Shown piece after piece: positions 53,781-64,000 of a stretch of 64,000 bases of DNA (position 1 is the stretch's first letter; each line of letters begins with the position of its first letter). The stretch covers positions 1,178,001 through 1,242,000 of the forward strand of contig NW_026960613.1 of assembly GCF_021018805.1 (NCBI RefSeq), written 5' to 3'. The stretch is from Prinia subflava (taxonomy: Eukaryota; Chordata; Aves; Passeriformes; Cisticolidae). The notes beneath the pieces are model-generated. The model made no database searches and was not told the origin of the DNA. It worked only from the letters and a program-made list of their open reading frames with translations. The position numbers and the translations under genes are program-made.

Positions 53781-55289
53781 CTTTAAGAAAAAAGCATTGT
53801 TAAATAAGTTATCTCCAGCAAAACAGTGCTAGCACTGAATAAAAAAAAATTTTTTAGCACGTCACCTTGCTTCAGCAAAAGAGTATTAATAAAAATGATC
53901 AAAATTTGTGTCATCAAATATATGGACAGATTATCTCTTAGATGGTTTAACAGATGCCTGAAAACTGAAGTTGAAATATAAAGCATGCTGTAAATAATGT
54001 ATACCCAGAGATATTTAAAAAGTTTTCTTTTTAATGCCCAAAAAGGTGGAAAAGCCCCTCTGCTCCCTCAGCTACCTATCAAACCTAGGCAGCAATCAGA
54101 AAATTAAAACAGGTAAAATTATTAGAATTCACTGTCCTCTTTTGAAGCCCTGGGCTCATACCTCTATCAGATTTGCTCTTGAATCTCTCTGTTACCATTT
54201 TTTGTATTTATTTTTACCTTTACTATATCTTTTTCAAATATTGTCAGATGTATTTCTTCAATAATTTGAGACTCCCAAGTTTAAGGCTGTAACATTTTAT
54301 GCAAAACATATAAAAAGTCCTTCCCAGACAGGTTACTGCCCAAATAATGACAAGTCAGCCACATATGCCAAAAACATTAATTCACCTTTTTGGTGGTGTT
54401 GGTACCTTAAAATTACTAAGTAATGACCTGCACCAGCCTATTCAACCATAATTGAAAGTCTGATCTGACAGTTGACTAGTAAGCTGCAGTAGTCAGAACA
54501 CTGACCATTCCAAATTAAGAACGTGCACTCCTGAACCGACTATCTGGAACTTTTAAGCAAACACTCTTTTTCTGCATCTCTTGATGAAATCTACTTTTAA
54601 TCAAGTCCCTCACATTTAAACAAAACAACTCCCCAAACAAAAAAAATCCAGTCATCCCCCCCAAAATCAAAACAATCAAAAAACTATCACACACTTATTT
54701 TTCACTTTTCTGCATAACCTTCGAACAGTTTTAGAAGACTTTCCACTGCCCAAATTCTGCAGTATGTTGAGTCATCATTTGCATAATCAGATAATAGAAC
54801 AGAATTACATAATATTTCTAATGTAGATTTAATATTTCATTCTTTGGAGTTGATGATAAAGTAACACATTTAAGTCAGTCAGGTAGTGGATAAACCAATT
54901 CATCATCATCTGCTCCTTATCACAAGTGTGGACTGGACTGTCTTTACACCAGATAATCAATTCACTTTCCCAAAATATTTTTTCTGAGCAAAGCTGTCAT
55001 GTCCTCAACTGAGTAACGTGCTTTCTTCTTGTTTTGCTTGTGCATATAAGGCATGTATCTCATTGACAGGAATAGTGAGATACAGGATTCAGAATAACCT
55101 CATTGAAAGGAATGAGGGACTTGTCTTTACAAACAAATGGTGGGCCTGCTAGTAGATAAAACTAGATACGGAGAGATGAAAGAAACAATGGGAAGAACCA
55201 TAAATTACATAGGAATACCACTGATTGACACAAGGAAAAGAAAAAAAAAGGGAGGGGGTATACATTAGAAGGGGGTCTTAGGTATTAGG
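53781..55289 (-). other. RASA1 intron 15, unique part
   Basis: About 1.5 kb of AT-rich intron without a recognised element. Confidence 0.5.
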
Positions 55290-55511
55290 TGTTTTGGGAA
55301 GTCTGTGTCTCTCAAGTACCTCTGCCAATGGGAAAAGAGGGAAATGCAACCAGGAAATTAGGATAAAAAGGAGGCTGCATCCTGTAAAAATCTGAGAGAC
55401 CCCCATTGGAAATGCCCGTGATCTCTCCCTTTATTCGAACAAAGTTCCAGGACTCCTCTGTCTCCTTTTTGGACATAAACCTCTGGTGTTTGTGGATTAA
55501 TTTTCCTGACA
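55290..55511 (+). mobile_element. Short LTR related to 20461-20681
   Basis: It shares blocks with the LTR at 20461: agtacctctgccaatggg, ggataaaaagga, tctccctttattcgaac and ggactcctctgtctcc, and it ends ttttcctgaca. The left end is approximate and the flanks were not resolved. Confidence 0.6.
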
Positions 55512-56385
55512 CTGATGATTTAATTTTTCCCATGGTTATATAGCAGCACTTCCTAGTGATAACATAAATATTATAATCTTATTTTGATCTTAAAAGATTG
55601 ATACAGAAACATCAACATATGAACTGCAGAATACTTGTTATAATTTATATTTAAAAACTTTAAGGAACACTTTCTGCTACTTAGAAAAGTATATTGAACT
55701 ATTAGGCTATGTTCAATAAGACTGCCATTAGTTGAGAATTTAAAGATGTTTAAACTTTGCAGTCTAGCACATTAAGATAGAATAACAAATATATAGAAAA
55801 AAACCCCAAAAGTTGATCCATTCTTTGCAAGCACAGTCAAAAACTATATACAACAACCTTGAACTGAGAATGTTTTACGTGATGAACAATAGCAAAAATA
55901 AAAGGTAAAACTGAGGTTTCTTAATGATTTGTTTGCAAATTTAACTTAGGGATTAATATTTAGTAACAAGTTTATATTTTGATGATTAATAATTGTAATC
56001 TGGAAATCAAACTTAAAGTGGCTAAAACTTATGTTTTTTTCTGAATGGAAATCAACTTAAGTTTACAGTGAACTCTTTGTGAAGCCTTCGTTGAACCCAA
56101 TCAGAACCAACCAAGTCCCCTAAAACCACTTACTGATTCAGAATAAAAGCTTATCTAAATGTTGACAAAGAATAAATTGCTCAATAATGGACATATTAAA
56201 TGTTGGCTTTCCCACCCACAGCTTACTCATATGTTAGCACAATCCATTTACAAGGCAATGAGGAGCTGTTAAGGACTTGAACCTCTTACACTAAGTTCTT
56301 CAAAGAAGGGGTTGCCAATGTCTTATTTTTGGTACCTACTGTTGGTAGACAGTATGTTGTTACTATCATTAACAAGTACCTGATA
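55512..56385 (-). other. RASA1 intron 15, unique part
   Basis: AT-rich intron; nothing recognised. Confidence 0.5.
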
Positions 56386-56391
56386 GGCTTC

Positions 56392-56835
56392 TGTAGAATT
56401 GCATTTTATGGAAATGGTATGCTTTCGCTCACCCCTGGAAAGTGTATGGTTTATCCCAAGTCTGTAACCTCCCTGCAGTATTGTGTATCTGTAACTCTAC
56501 TGGCTAACGAATCTTACCGCGCCCACTTTGAACCTCTCTGTTAAGGGTGCAAACGGAGTGGGCTCGCCCTCTTTGCCCTTGAAGCCTCCGGAGGCTCTGC
56601 TGCTCTTCCCTTCACTCTTTCCCCTTACCCCTCTCCCCTTCCCTTCCCCCTCTCCCTCAAGTGACCATGCTGCCTTCCCGGGGTAAGACTCCAAATAAAT
56701 CCTCATCTCATCAGCACCTCTCCAGCCATCTAGAGTCTCACTGCCTACCAGCACGCGAACACCCATGACCCTAGGACCCGGGGGGCTCCCGGGGAACCTT
56801 CCCTGGGGGACCCCCCCTAAATCAAAATTACAACA
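56392..56835 (+). mobile_element. Solo LTR, 444 bp, ERVK-type
   Basis: It runs tgtagaattgc to aattacaaca, flanked by ggcttc (56386-56391) and ggctcc (56836-56841), a 6-bp duplication with one mismatch. CAAATAAATCC lies at about 56692. It is the opposite-strand relative of 50652-51086. Confidence 0.87.
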
Positions 56836-57124
56836 GGCTCCATAGTTTCTCCCCCTTGTTCAAAGTCCACCCTTGTCAATGTAAGAGTGCTTACATACAC
56901 TACTTAATAAGTTTAGCACATATTTCATGAAGAATATGAGAGGGAAGGAGCCAAGTATATAATCTACCATAGTAGGCCTATTTCCCAGTACCACAGAAGT
57001 GATACATGTGTATCACAGTGACTTTTTTTTGTCCTCTAGCTCCATATTGTGAAATAACTTCAAAACCAAGTTATGGGACTACTGAAAATACAAACTGGCT
57101 GAAAGGAGAGACAAAAGCAATGTG

Positions 57125-57734
57125 TTCTTGCAGCCCAGAAAGCCAACTGCATCCTGGGCTGCACCAAAAGTAGCATGGGCAGCAGGTCAAGGGAGGTGAT
57201 TCTTCCACTCTGCTCTCATGAGACTTCACACAGTGTACTATGTTCAGCTCTGGGGCCCCAAGCATAAGAAGGAAGTGAACTTGCTTGAGTGAGTCCAGAG
57301 GAGGGCCATCAAGATGATCAGGGGGCTGGAGCAGCTCCTCTATGAGGAAAGGCCGAGAGAGTTGGGGTTGCTTAACCTTGAGAAGGCTGTGGAAAGACCT
57401 TATAGCAGCCTTCCAGTACTTTAAGGGAGCCTACAGGAATAATGAGGAATGACTTTATCAGGAATTGTAGTGATAGGACAAGGGGTAATAGCTTTAAACT
57501 AAGAGTGGGTTCAGATTAGATATTGGGAATAAATTCTTTACTGTGAGGGTGGTGAGGCACTGGAACAGGTTGCCCAGGGAAGCTGTGGCTGCTCCATCCC
57601 TGCAAGTGTTCAAGGCCAGGTTGGATGGGGCTTGAAGCAACCTAGTCTAGTAGAAGGTGCCCCTGTCCATGGCAGGGGGGTTGGAACTAGATGATCTTTA
57701 AAGTCCCAAGCCAAGCCATTCTATGATTCTATGA
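57125..57734 (+). mobile_element. CR1 3' fragment, plus
   Basis: It contains the end of the RT region (ttcagctctggggccccaagc, then gagtccagaggagggcc), a diverged tail, and the diagnostic repeated 3' end ccattctatgattctatga at 57734. It directly abuts ERVL LTR sequence, so CR1 probably inserted into or next to that LTR. Confidence 0.88.
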
Positions 57735-57736
57735 CA

Positions 57737-58131
57737 TAGCCAGGACAGCTGATCCAACCTGACCAAAGGGATATCCCATAATACATGGTGGTGTGCTCAG
57801 CAATACTAAGAAGAATACTAAGCTAAGAAAAAAAAGGTCGGGGGGGGGTGGTGGTGTATTCTTTATTAAGGCATTTGTCTTCCAAAGCAACCACTGTGCA
57901 TACTGAGGCCCTACTTCCCAGCAAGTGTCTGGACATCACTTGTTGATGGGAAGTAGAGAATAATTTTTTCCTTTGCTTCCATGTGCAGCTTTTGCTTTTC
58001 TTTGCTAAACTGCCTTTATCTTGACCCATGAGTTTTTCATCCTATTTTTTATCCTCCTGTCCCCCTGAGGAGGGGGAGTGAGAGAGCTGCTTGGTGGGCA
58101 CCTGGCAGCCAGAGAAGGTCAACTCACCACA
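57737..58131 (+). mobile_element. ERVL-type LTR 3' part, plus
   Basis: Landmarks in order: ccaggacagctgatcc, gaccaaagggatatccc, gctcagcaata, then a Pu-rich run with G9 near 57840, and the terminal ctggcagccagagaagg ... ctcaccaca. The 5' part is missing beyond the CR1 junction. Confidence 0.75.
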
Positions 58132-59906
58132 AATATTGAAAAAATATAGCCCTCATATTACTCCTTCTTCAGAGCAATCCACTTTTAAAAGTTGTGGCTA
58201 CAAAGGAGAAATGTTCAGAAAGGTAATCAACCCCTTTTCTTGCTTTTGGAGGTTTGGGCAACATTGCACACAGACAAGTTGGATATGGTCTCTTTTAGCT
58301 CAGTTTTTCTCCCCATATACTTCAAATATTTAATAGGGATGGGGATGTAGGCAGAGATGCTTGTTAATTCAAGTTGATATAGTCTAATTCTTATCCCAAA
58401 ATGAAAGGACTTTTAGGTTTTGCTCTAAGAGTACCTAACCATGATCAAAAACCATTGTCAATCTTCTTGACCTAGGTAAGAACAAGATCTATAATCTTCC
58501 ACCAGTTGGATACACCTAAAAGTAGTACAATCTCCTTAATCTGGACAAAGAGAAGGAAACTACAAAAACACTTTAAAAGAAGTTACTAAATTATCCCATT
58601 CATGAATTATCCTTTCAAAGGGTCTTTTACTAACCAAAGCTTTGGCCAAGATAAACGATTTTCTAGATCAGATGCATAGAACCATGCAATAACAGGGTCA
58701 TAACTGCAATCAGAAATTCCTTTTGTCTGTCAAATGAAATACATCTTTTTATCCTTCTGCTATGCAGAAAATTTTATAGTTAAAGGAAAGGGCAACAGTT
58801 TTGAAATTGAATTAGGTTTGGCAAGAGCATTCAGTCTTCAAAGTAATTCTTCTACTTTTGTCAAAGTTTCCCTACAAATCTCTTCTCTGAGAGGAGAAAA
58901 AGAGAAATAAATTGACATGGAGGCAAACATAACAGGCCAGTAACACAATACCATGCAAATCAAAACCAACAGCAACAGATTATCAGTACAGTGCTACGCT
59001 TTGGGACAGGTCTGAACGCAACAGAAAAGTATTTGGAACAACTGTTGGGAAAGAGGGTGTCTGCTCTGCAGGCAACAAAGAGGAGGCAAAGGGATAAAGT
59101 TACAAGACAATTATGGTGGGAAAAAAAATACCTTGAAAGCCAAAAAAATCACATTGTGTGGCTCAGAATTCAAATGTGGGTTTTTTGGGGAGAGTTCATT
59201 TTGGTGGGTTGGGTTTGAGGTTTTTTGTTTAGTTTTGTTTTTTGAAAGCTGATAAGTCTTACTGTCTTTTTAGTAGTTTTCTGGAATAGAAAAATAGAAA
59301 CAAAACAGCTGAAGAAGCTGTGTAAATAACAGGAGGAAAGTGCAATCTTGGGAACACAAATGAGACAGAATGGGGGGAAGAACAAGATGCTACAAGGACT
59401 GAGGCAAATTTTGTTCTATAGACTGTCAAATTGGAGGTTTTTTTAATTTATTTTCAAGTCAGGAAAGTACTACTGTTTCTCCCTCTTCCTCACTGGAAGC
59501 AACAAAAAACCCTGAGAAGGACAAAAGTAACCACACAGTTGAGCTTAAAAAAAATTAAAGAAACTAACTTAATGAAACAACATTTTATGAAGGAGATTAA
59601 TTCTGACAGCTTCTCTTTTTTTGGTAAACATGGTCACAGCATAACACAGTAGGTATACTGGAATAGATCTAGAAAACCCATCATATATATAGTATTGGAT
59701 TACTGTGCATTTTACTGCTAAAAACATGCAGGTTCTTACTGTAAAAACATTAATGTAAAATTAGTAACAGACATCTAAAACACACCAATACAGCTGTATG
59801 ATAGTCACAGAATATACTCAATTCTCTTATGACAGTGTTTGACAAGAGCAATGAAACTCTATCCATTGTTAAAGTATGTATGCATCCTTTACATAAAAAT
59901 ACTTAC
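58132..59906 (-). other. RASA1 intron 15, unique part
   Basis: AT-rich intron; small open frames at 58991-59652 show no domain signature. Confidence 0.5.
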
Positions 59907-59983
59907 ATATATCTGGATCTTTACTTTTCTTTGTTTTGTTACTAAGACTTATCTCAAATCTATTAATATCAGATGAAAGATCA
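59907..59983 (-). CDS. RASA1: RASA1 exon 15
   Basis: 77 bp between acceptor TTTTTTTCCAG and donor GTAAGTAT; split codons at both ends (Asp and Leu); human residues 645-671. The read is DLSSDINRFEISLSNKTK, then KSKDPDI. Against remembered human sequence, PP is SS and T is S, in the middle of the C2 domain. C2 domains bind membranes or proteins, often through these loops. Confidence 0.94.
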
Positions 59984-60267
59984 CTGGAAAAAAAGACAAA
60001 AAGCCCCAATTAATACTATATTTGGCCAACATTTAAATTTATTCTAAAGTTATTTCAATACTGAGTTATCATGACCAGCCAGACAGTCATATTAACAAAG
60101 ATACTTAGATTCATATATATAAAATTCTATCCATGCATTTGTGGATCCTATATAACCATGCATACAGTATTTTTAAAAAGCAGATACAAAACAGTACAGT
60201 GCAAAGAATCTTAAATGCAATGCAACTTTCAAGTGAAATTCAGTAATTCAGTAAGATTAAGACTTAC

Positions 60268-60425
60268 TCAAAGACAAATTCTTCTGACCATACAGGGTTC
60301 TGACCTTCCCTGATATGTGTTTTTGCTACCTGGACACTGTTCAGGTAGATGTTACAATATGGATTAGTAAAATGTTTTACTGGGAGCGTATGAGCTTCTT
60401 CTACATGCAAGATAAGACTGCTGAC
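60268..60425 (-). CDS. RASA1: RASA1 exon 14
   Basis: 158 bp between acceptor TTTTCTTTAG and donor GTAAGTCT; it ends with GA of a split Asp codon; human residues 593-645. The read is VSSLILHVEEAHTLPVKH, then FTNPYCNIYLNSVQVAKT and HIREGQNPVWSEEFVF. It forms the first strands of the C2 domain. A few conservative changes (V to I, I to V, K to T) are seen. Confidence 0.95.
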
Positions 60426-60724
60426 CTAAAGAAAATACACAAAGTTTATTTATTTATTTAAGAAAGAATGGAATTCTCCCCCCCCCCCATGTGGAGGCTT
60501 AATGTTAAGGAATAAATATTAAATACAAAATAGAATTTCCTAATAGAAAGAGCAGGGAAGAGGAATAATGAAAGATTTTAAGAGGCGCAAGGGACAAAGT
60601 AAGAGCAACAACTTGAAAATAAACCTCCAGCACCTTAGCTTTACCTCATTTTTATTTTAAAACTATCACTTAAGTAAGAACCATGGACAAATCCAAACAC
60701 AATGCTGTATTTCGTGCTGTCCTA

Positions 60725-61387
60725 ACAGATTAGGCTCAATTGGAGTCAGCAGTGAGCCCTGGCAGCCAAGCGGGCAAACCACATCCTGGGGTGTATCAAA
60801 CACAGCACAACCAGCCAGTCAAAAGGGATGATTACCCTGCTGTATTTAGCATTGGAGTGGCCTCACCTTAAGTACTGTGTGCAGTTCTGGGCCCCACCAT
60901 TTAAGAAGTATGTGAAGGTCCTTGAATGTGTCTAGAGAAGGGCAACAAAGCTGGTGAAGGAGCTGGAATGAATATCCTATGAGGAGCAGCTGTGGACACT
61001 GGGTTTGTCGAGTTTGGAGGAAAGGAGGCTGAGGGGTGACCTCGTTCTCTACATACAGCTTCCTGAGGAGGGGAAGTGGAGAGGGAGGTGCTGAGCTCTT
61101 CTCCCTGGTATCCACTGACAGTATGTGTAGGAATGGTTCAAAGCTGCACCAGGGGAGGTTTAGATGGCATTAGGAAGCATTTCTTTACCCAGTGTGGTCA
61201 AACAGTGGAACAGGCTTTTCCCAGAGAGGTGGTTGATGTCCCAAACCCATCAGTGTTTAAGAGGTACTTGGATGATGCCCTTACTTAATACTATGCTTTA
61301 ACTTTTGGTCAGCCCTGAATTGATCAGGGTGTTGGACTAGGTGATTGTTGTAGGTCCCTTTCAACTGCAATATTCTATTCTATTCTA
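60725..61387 (+). mobile_element. CR1 3' fragment, plus
   Basis: It contains CR1 RT-end and tail blocks: gtactgtgtgcagttctgggcccc, gaagggcaacaaagctggtgaagg, and a 3' end ggactaggtgattgttgtagg...ttctattctattcta. It lies in intron 13, antisense to RASA1. Confidence 0.88.
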
Positions 61388-62819
61388 AAAACCAGTAGAT
61401 TACATAAAATTCTTTTGTTTAACACATTACCTGTTTTCTCCCTGTTATAAGGAAGATATTAGTCTGTACCATAGATTCTCAAAATAAGAGCACTTGGAAA
61501 CTCAATTTCCAAAAAAGGAGAAGTGAGCACTCTGAACTCATTTACATTAAATACATTTTAAACAGTCTACTATTTTACAAACTTTTGAACTGCATGCAAT
61601 TCATAGCTTAATCAAATATCTACAGATATCAACTGAAGTCAATTTAGTCAACTATAGGAAATATCATTCTTGATCAGGTCAAAATTTCATTAAAATGAAA
61701 ATATTCAGTACCAGAAATTTCAAAGGACAGTTTGAGAAACCCTGAAACTGATATAATTTCTGTAAGGCAGTCATGGAAGTATGATTTTTGATCTTTATAC
61801 ACTTCATCTACCTTGATCATTCATGTTTTTTATAGTTTTCACCTCTCTAAATAGTCCAATACTTCCCACACTTATTTACCTGGAAATTCTTTTACTCATT
61901 CCAGCCTATAGTTTTCTCATTTTCTTTTTACATTTGATATAAGATGATCAAAACTAACTGTATCCTAAATGAGAATAACATAAATGTGAAATAGTATCTA
62001 TCTTCTATACAATTCCTTCATGCAGCCTAACATTTGCTTTGTGTTTGCAAGTACAGAATTATTTCAGATGATCACTGTAGGTGCTTCGCTTGTTTGGCTC
62101 CAAATTTCTTCTGCCACTTCATATATCAATTGACCTAATTTAGTTTACTTCTTCAGAAGTATTCAATCATCTTTAATGTTGACCATAAAATAATTCTGCA
62201 TTTCCTAAAAAAACCCCACCCATAAAATGTATTCCTTTTCCTATAGACTGGTAAAACAGCTACTTCCAACATTTATAGCGTTCAAAGATACCAGGGATTC
62301 TTGATTCCCATTATTCTTCAATCATCACTTATGTCATCTATGATTATCTGTCGTCTACCTTTGAAAGAAATTCTGGCCACAACAGTACTCTCAAGAAACC
62401 AAAAGAATATATACTAAAATCACAGTTAAGCATGTATTTGTCACTGAAAAATGAATATATGTTATACTATTATTTTGGTTACATGTGACATAAGTCTGTC
62501 AAATTTGAACTGTAAGAGTTAAGACAATACAAATGCTGAATTGTTGACACTTTTACTTGAATGTGATCAGAAAGTAATACCTAGCAAAACATCTGCCAAT
62601 TGCCTAAACACCATTTTGATCTTTGTGTATATAGATATCACAACAGACTGGAAGTCATTCCTGTTGGTTTAACAAAGGTACTGTATAACTCCAAGAAAAA
62701 GAAAGCACATGCAGGATTTACTATTGTTGAAAGGAAAGTTCCAAAATATATCATAATTTTGCAATAAAGAGGCAACCTCTCCCCTTCTTCCCCCCTCCCC
62801 CGTATCTATATAGCTTCAC
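61388..62819 (-). other. RASA1 intron 13, unique part
   Basis: AT-rich intron; nothing recognised beyond a C-rich run near 62780-62802. Confidence 0.5.
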
Positions 62820-62897
62820 CTGACGCAGACGTTTATTTGATGTCCCTGGACTGTTTTTCCTTAAACTGCAAAACATCTGCAGAGCCTTCATCCAGTC
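62820..62897 (-). CDS. RASA1: RASA1 exon 13 (first exon in the window)
   Basis: 78 bp, 26 codons in phase 0, between acceptor TCTTTTAG and donor GTGAAGCT; human residues 567-592. The read is DWMKALQMFCSLRKNSPG, then TSNKRLRQ. It encodes the last helix of the PH domain and the linker to C2. Changes from remembered human sequence are G to A, A to M, N to S and S to N. The remaining N-terminal exons (SH2-SH3-SH2 and most of PH) are not in the window. Confidence 0.93.
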
Positions 62898-64000
62898 CTA
62901 AAAGATAAAGGCACAAAATAGTGTAACAAAAAGTCAGATACAGCTTCTTGCAATAGAACTGACATAGCAAAAAATATCTGAAGTTGTTTCTTTAGCTTAA
63001 AAAGAACCAACTTGCATACAACTCAGAGTATGAAACTTTGAATAGTAAAATTCATATATTTCTCAGTAAATCTAAAAAGATATTTGCAAATTTGAGTTTC
63101 TCCTTTTAGAAATATCAAGCATTACTAATGGATATACAGTGTGACCTTTATCAATTTTCCAGATTAGTCATAATTAAAGAAAAAAGGGTACATAAAATGA
63201 AGCAAGACTTGATAGCTTCTGAGAAAATAACAGATAAGTCAAACTGTTCTGATCATTTTCTCTTCTATTTTTATATGCAATTGTATTTACTCTATGTGCT
63301 TCAAACAAAAAACAAAGCAGTATTAACAGAAAAACACTGAAAATTATAACCTTCACCCCCATTCTCTCTGCTCACAATTACATAAAGCAGAGTAGATACT
63401 TGGGAAGGAGGAAGATATGCTATAGCCTCATTTCCCATGCTTTCACATCCCATACCATCAAATTTTCTAAGTTCTCATGAAGCACAAAGTTTAGGCTTTG
63501 ACTAACATTCATAAAGGTGTAGGTCAAAGATCTGCTAGCTACTCTCAAAGTGCAATTTAATAATTTTTAAAATACAGGTACATTCAATATTCCAGCTATT
63601 CTCAAGTAAACCACTTTGGGAGTGAAGTTTAAGCTTTCCAAACCTTCGACAAAACGAGGAACTGTCAACTATGCATCAAAATTTTTATTAGCTTGCTTTC
63701 TTATTCAAATAAGAAAAAGCAAATAAAGAACCATAGAACTTACTAAACACTCTAAATATTTCCTAGATACAGTCATCTTTATTCTCCCTTTTAACGGGAA
63801 AATCTATCCCCTTAAACATAACAGTTTACAGCAGCAAGTATGAACAGTGCACCATAGTATGCACAATGACACTAGCTATGTCATGAGGCTAACATATGTC
63901 GTGTATATGTGGCTGACACTACATTATATTTCATTCACTTAATGGTTTGTACAAACCTCAGACAACAAGCAATCCATTAGACAGCTGCTTTGATATTTAC
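62898..64000 (-). other. RASA1 intron 12, unique part
   Basis: I searched the minus strand for the preceding PH-domain exon and did not find it. AT-rich, with no recognised repeat. Confidence 0.5.

Noticed and set aside
63950..64000. Possible further RASA1 exon at the right edge
   Set aside because: The minus strand has an open segment before a GTTTGT, but the reading does not match the expected PH-domain sequence.
1..64000. CRISPR array, operon, tRNA, rRNA or phage-type system
   Set aside because: No regularly spaced direct repeats, no bacterial gene organisation, and no cloverleaf tRNA genes were seen; the content is that of a bird genome.

Overview
This is vertebrate, almost certainly bird, nuclear DNA. 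The evidence is CR1 LINEs ending in degenerate ATTCTRTG units, avian-type ERVL/ERVK long terminal repeats (LTRs), long AT-rich introns with canonical GT/AG splice sites, and one recognisable host gene.

Host gene: thirteen minus-strand exons from 62897 down to 5836 encode the C-terminal 481 residues of RASA1 (p120 RasGAP): the end of the PH domain, the C2 domain, the whole Ras-GAP domain and the natural stop. Every splice site read is GT/AG, every phase joins, and the length equals the human C-terminus (residues 567-1047) with no net indel. The arginine finger (human R789) and the FLR arginine (R903) are kept. Upstream exons lie beyond position 64000. RASA1 is sex-linked in birds and has Z and W copies. 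The many amino-acid changes and the heavy, nested ERV load make a W-linked copy plausible, but this is not proven.

Layout. 1-4816: ERV 3' end and LTRs downstream of the gene. 4822-5919: probable 3' UTR and last exon. 7790-20190: two long CR1 elements in opposite orientation, matching over 3761 bp without gaps and apparently identical except for one base at the edge. They flank a 4.36-kb loop that holds exons 22-24. 20461-25304: decayed class I ERV (gag-pro-pol) in intron 21. 25305-29274: ERVL LTRs nested with an ERV carrying an env remnant. 29694-36777: exons 21 and 20 among solo LTRs. 36863-39711: LTR with nested LTRs. 39756-49456: minus-strand ERVL-like provirus whose 3' LTR is broken by a CR1 fragment and by an LTR-in-LTR-in-LTR stack. 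50039-53780: more LTRs and exons 19-16. 55290-58131: LTRs and CR1. 59907-64000: exons 15-13 in mostly unique intron.

The main unusual signal is repeat-to-repeat sequence exchange. The inverted CR1 pair share every coding lesion I located but diverge abruptly inside the element at the 5' side. Two same-strand LTRs about 29 kb apart are nearly identical over only a central ~450 bp. Both patterns resemble gene conversion tracts. I see no prokaryotic features, CRISPR arrays, tRNA or rRNA genes. Comparisons with human RASA1 and with TE families are from memory, not from a search.
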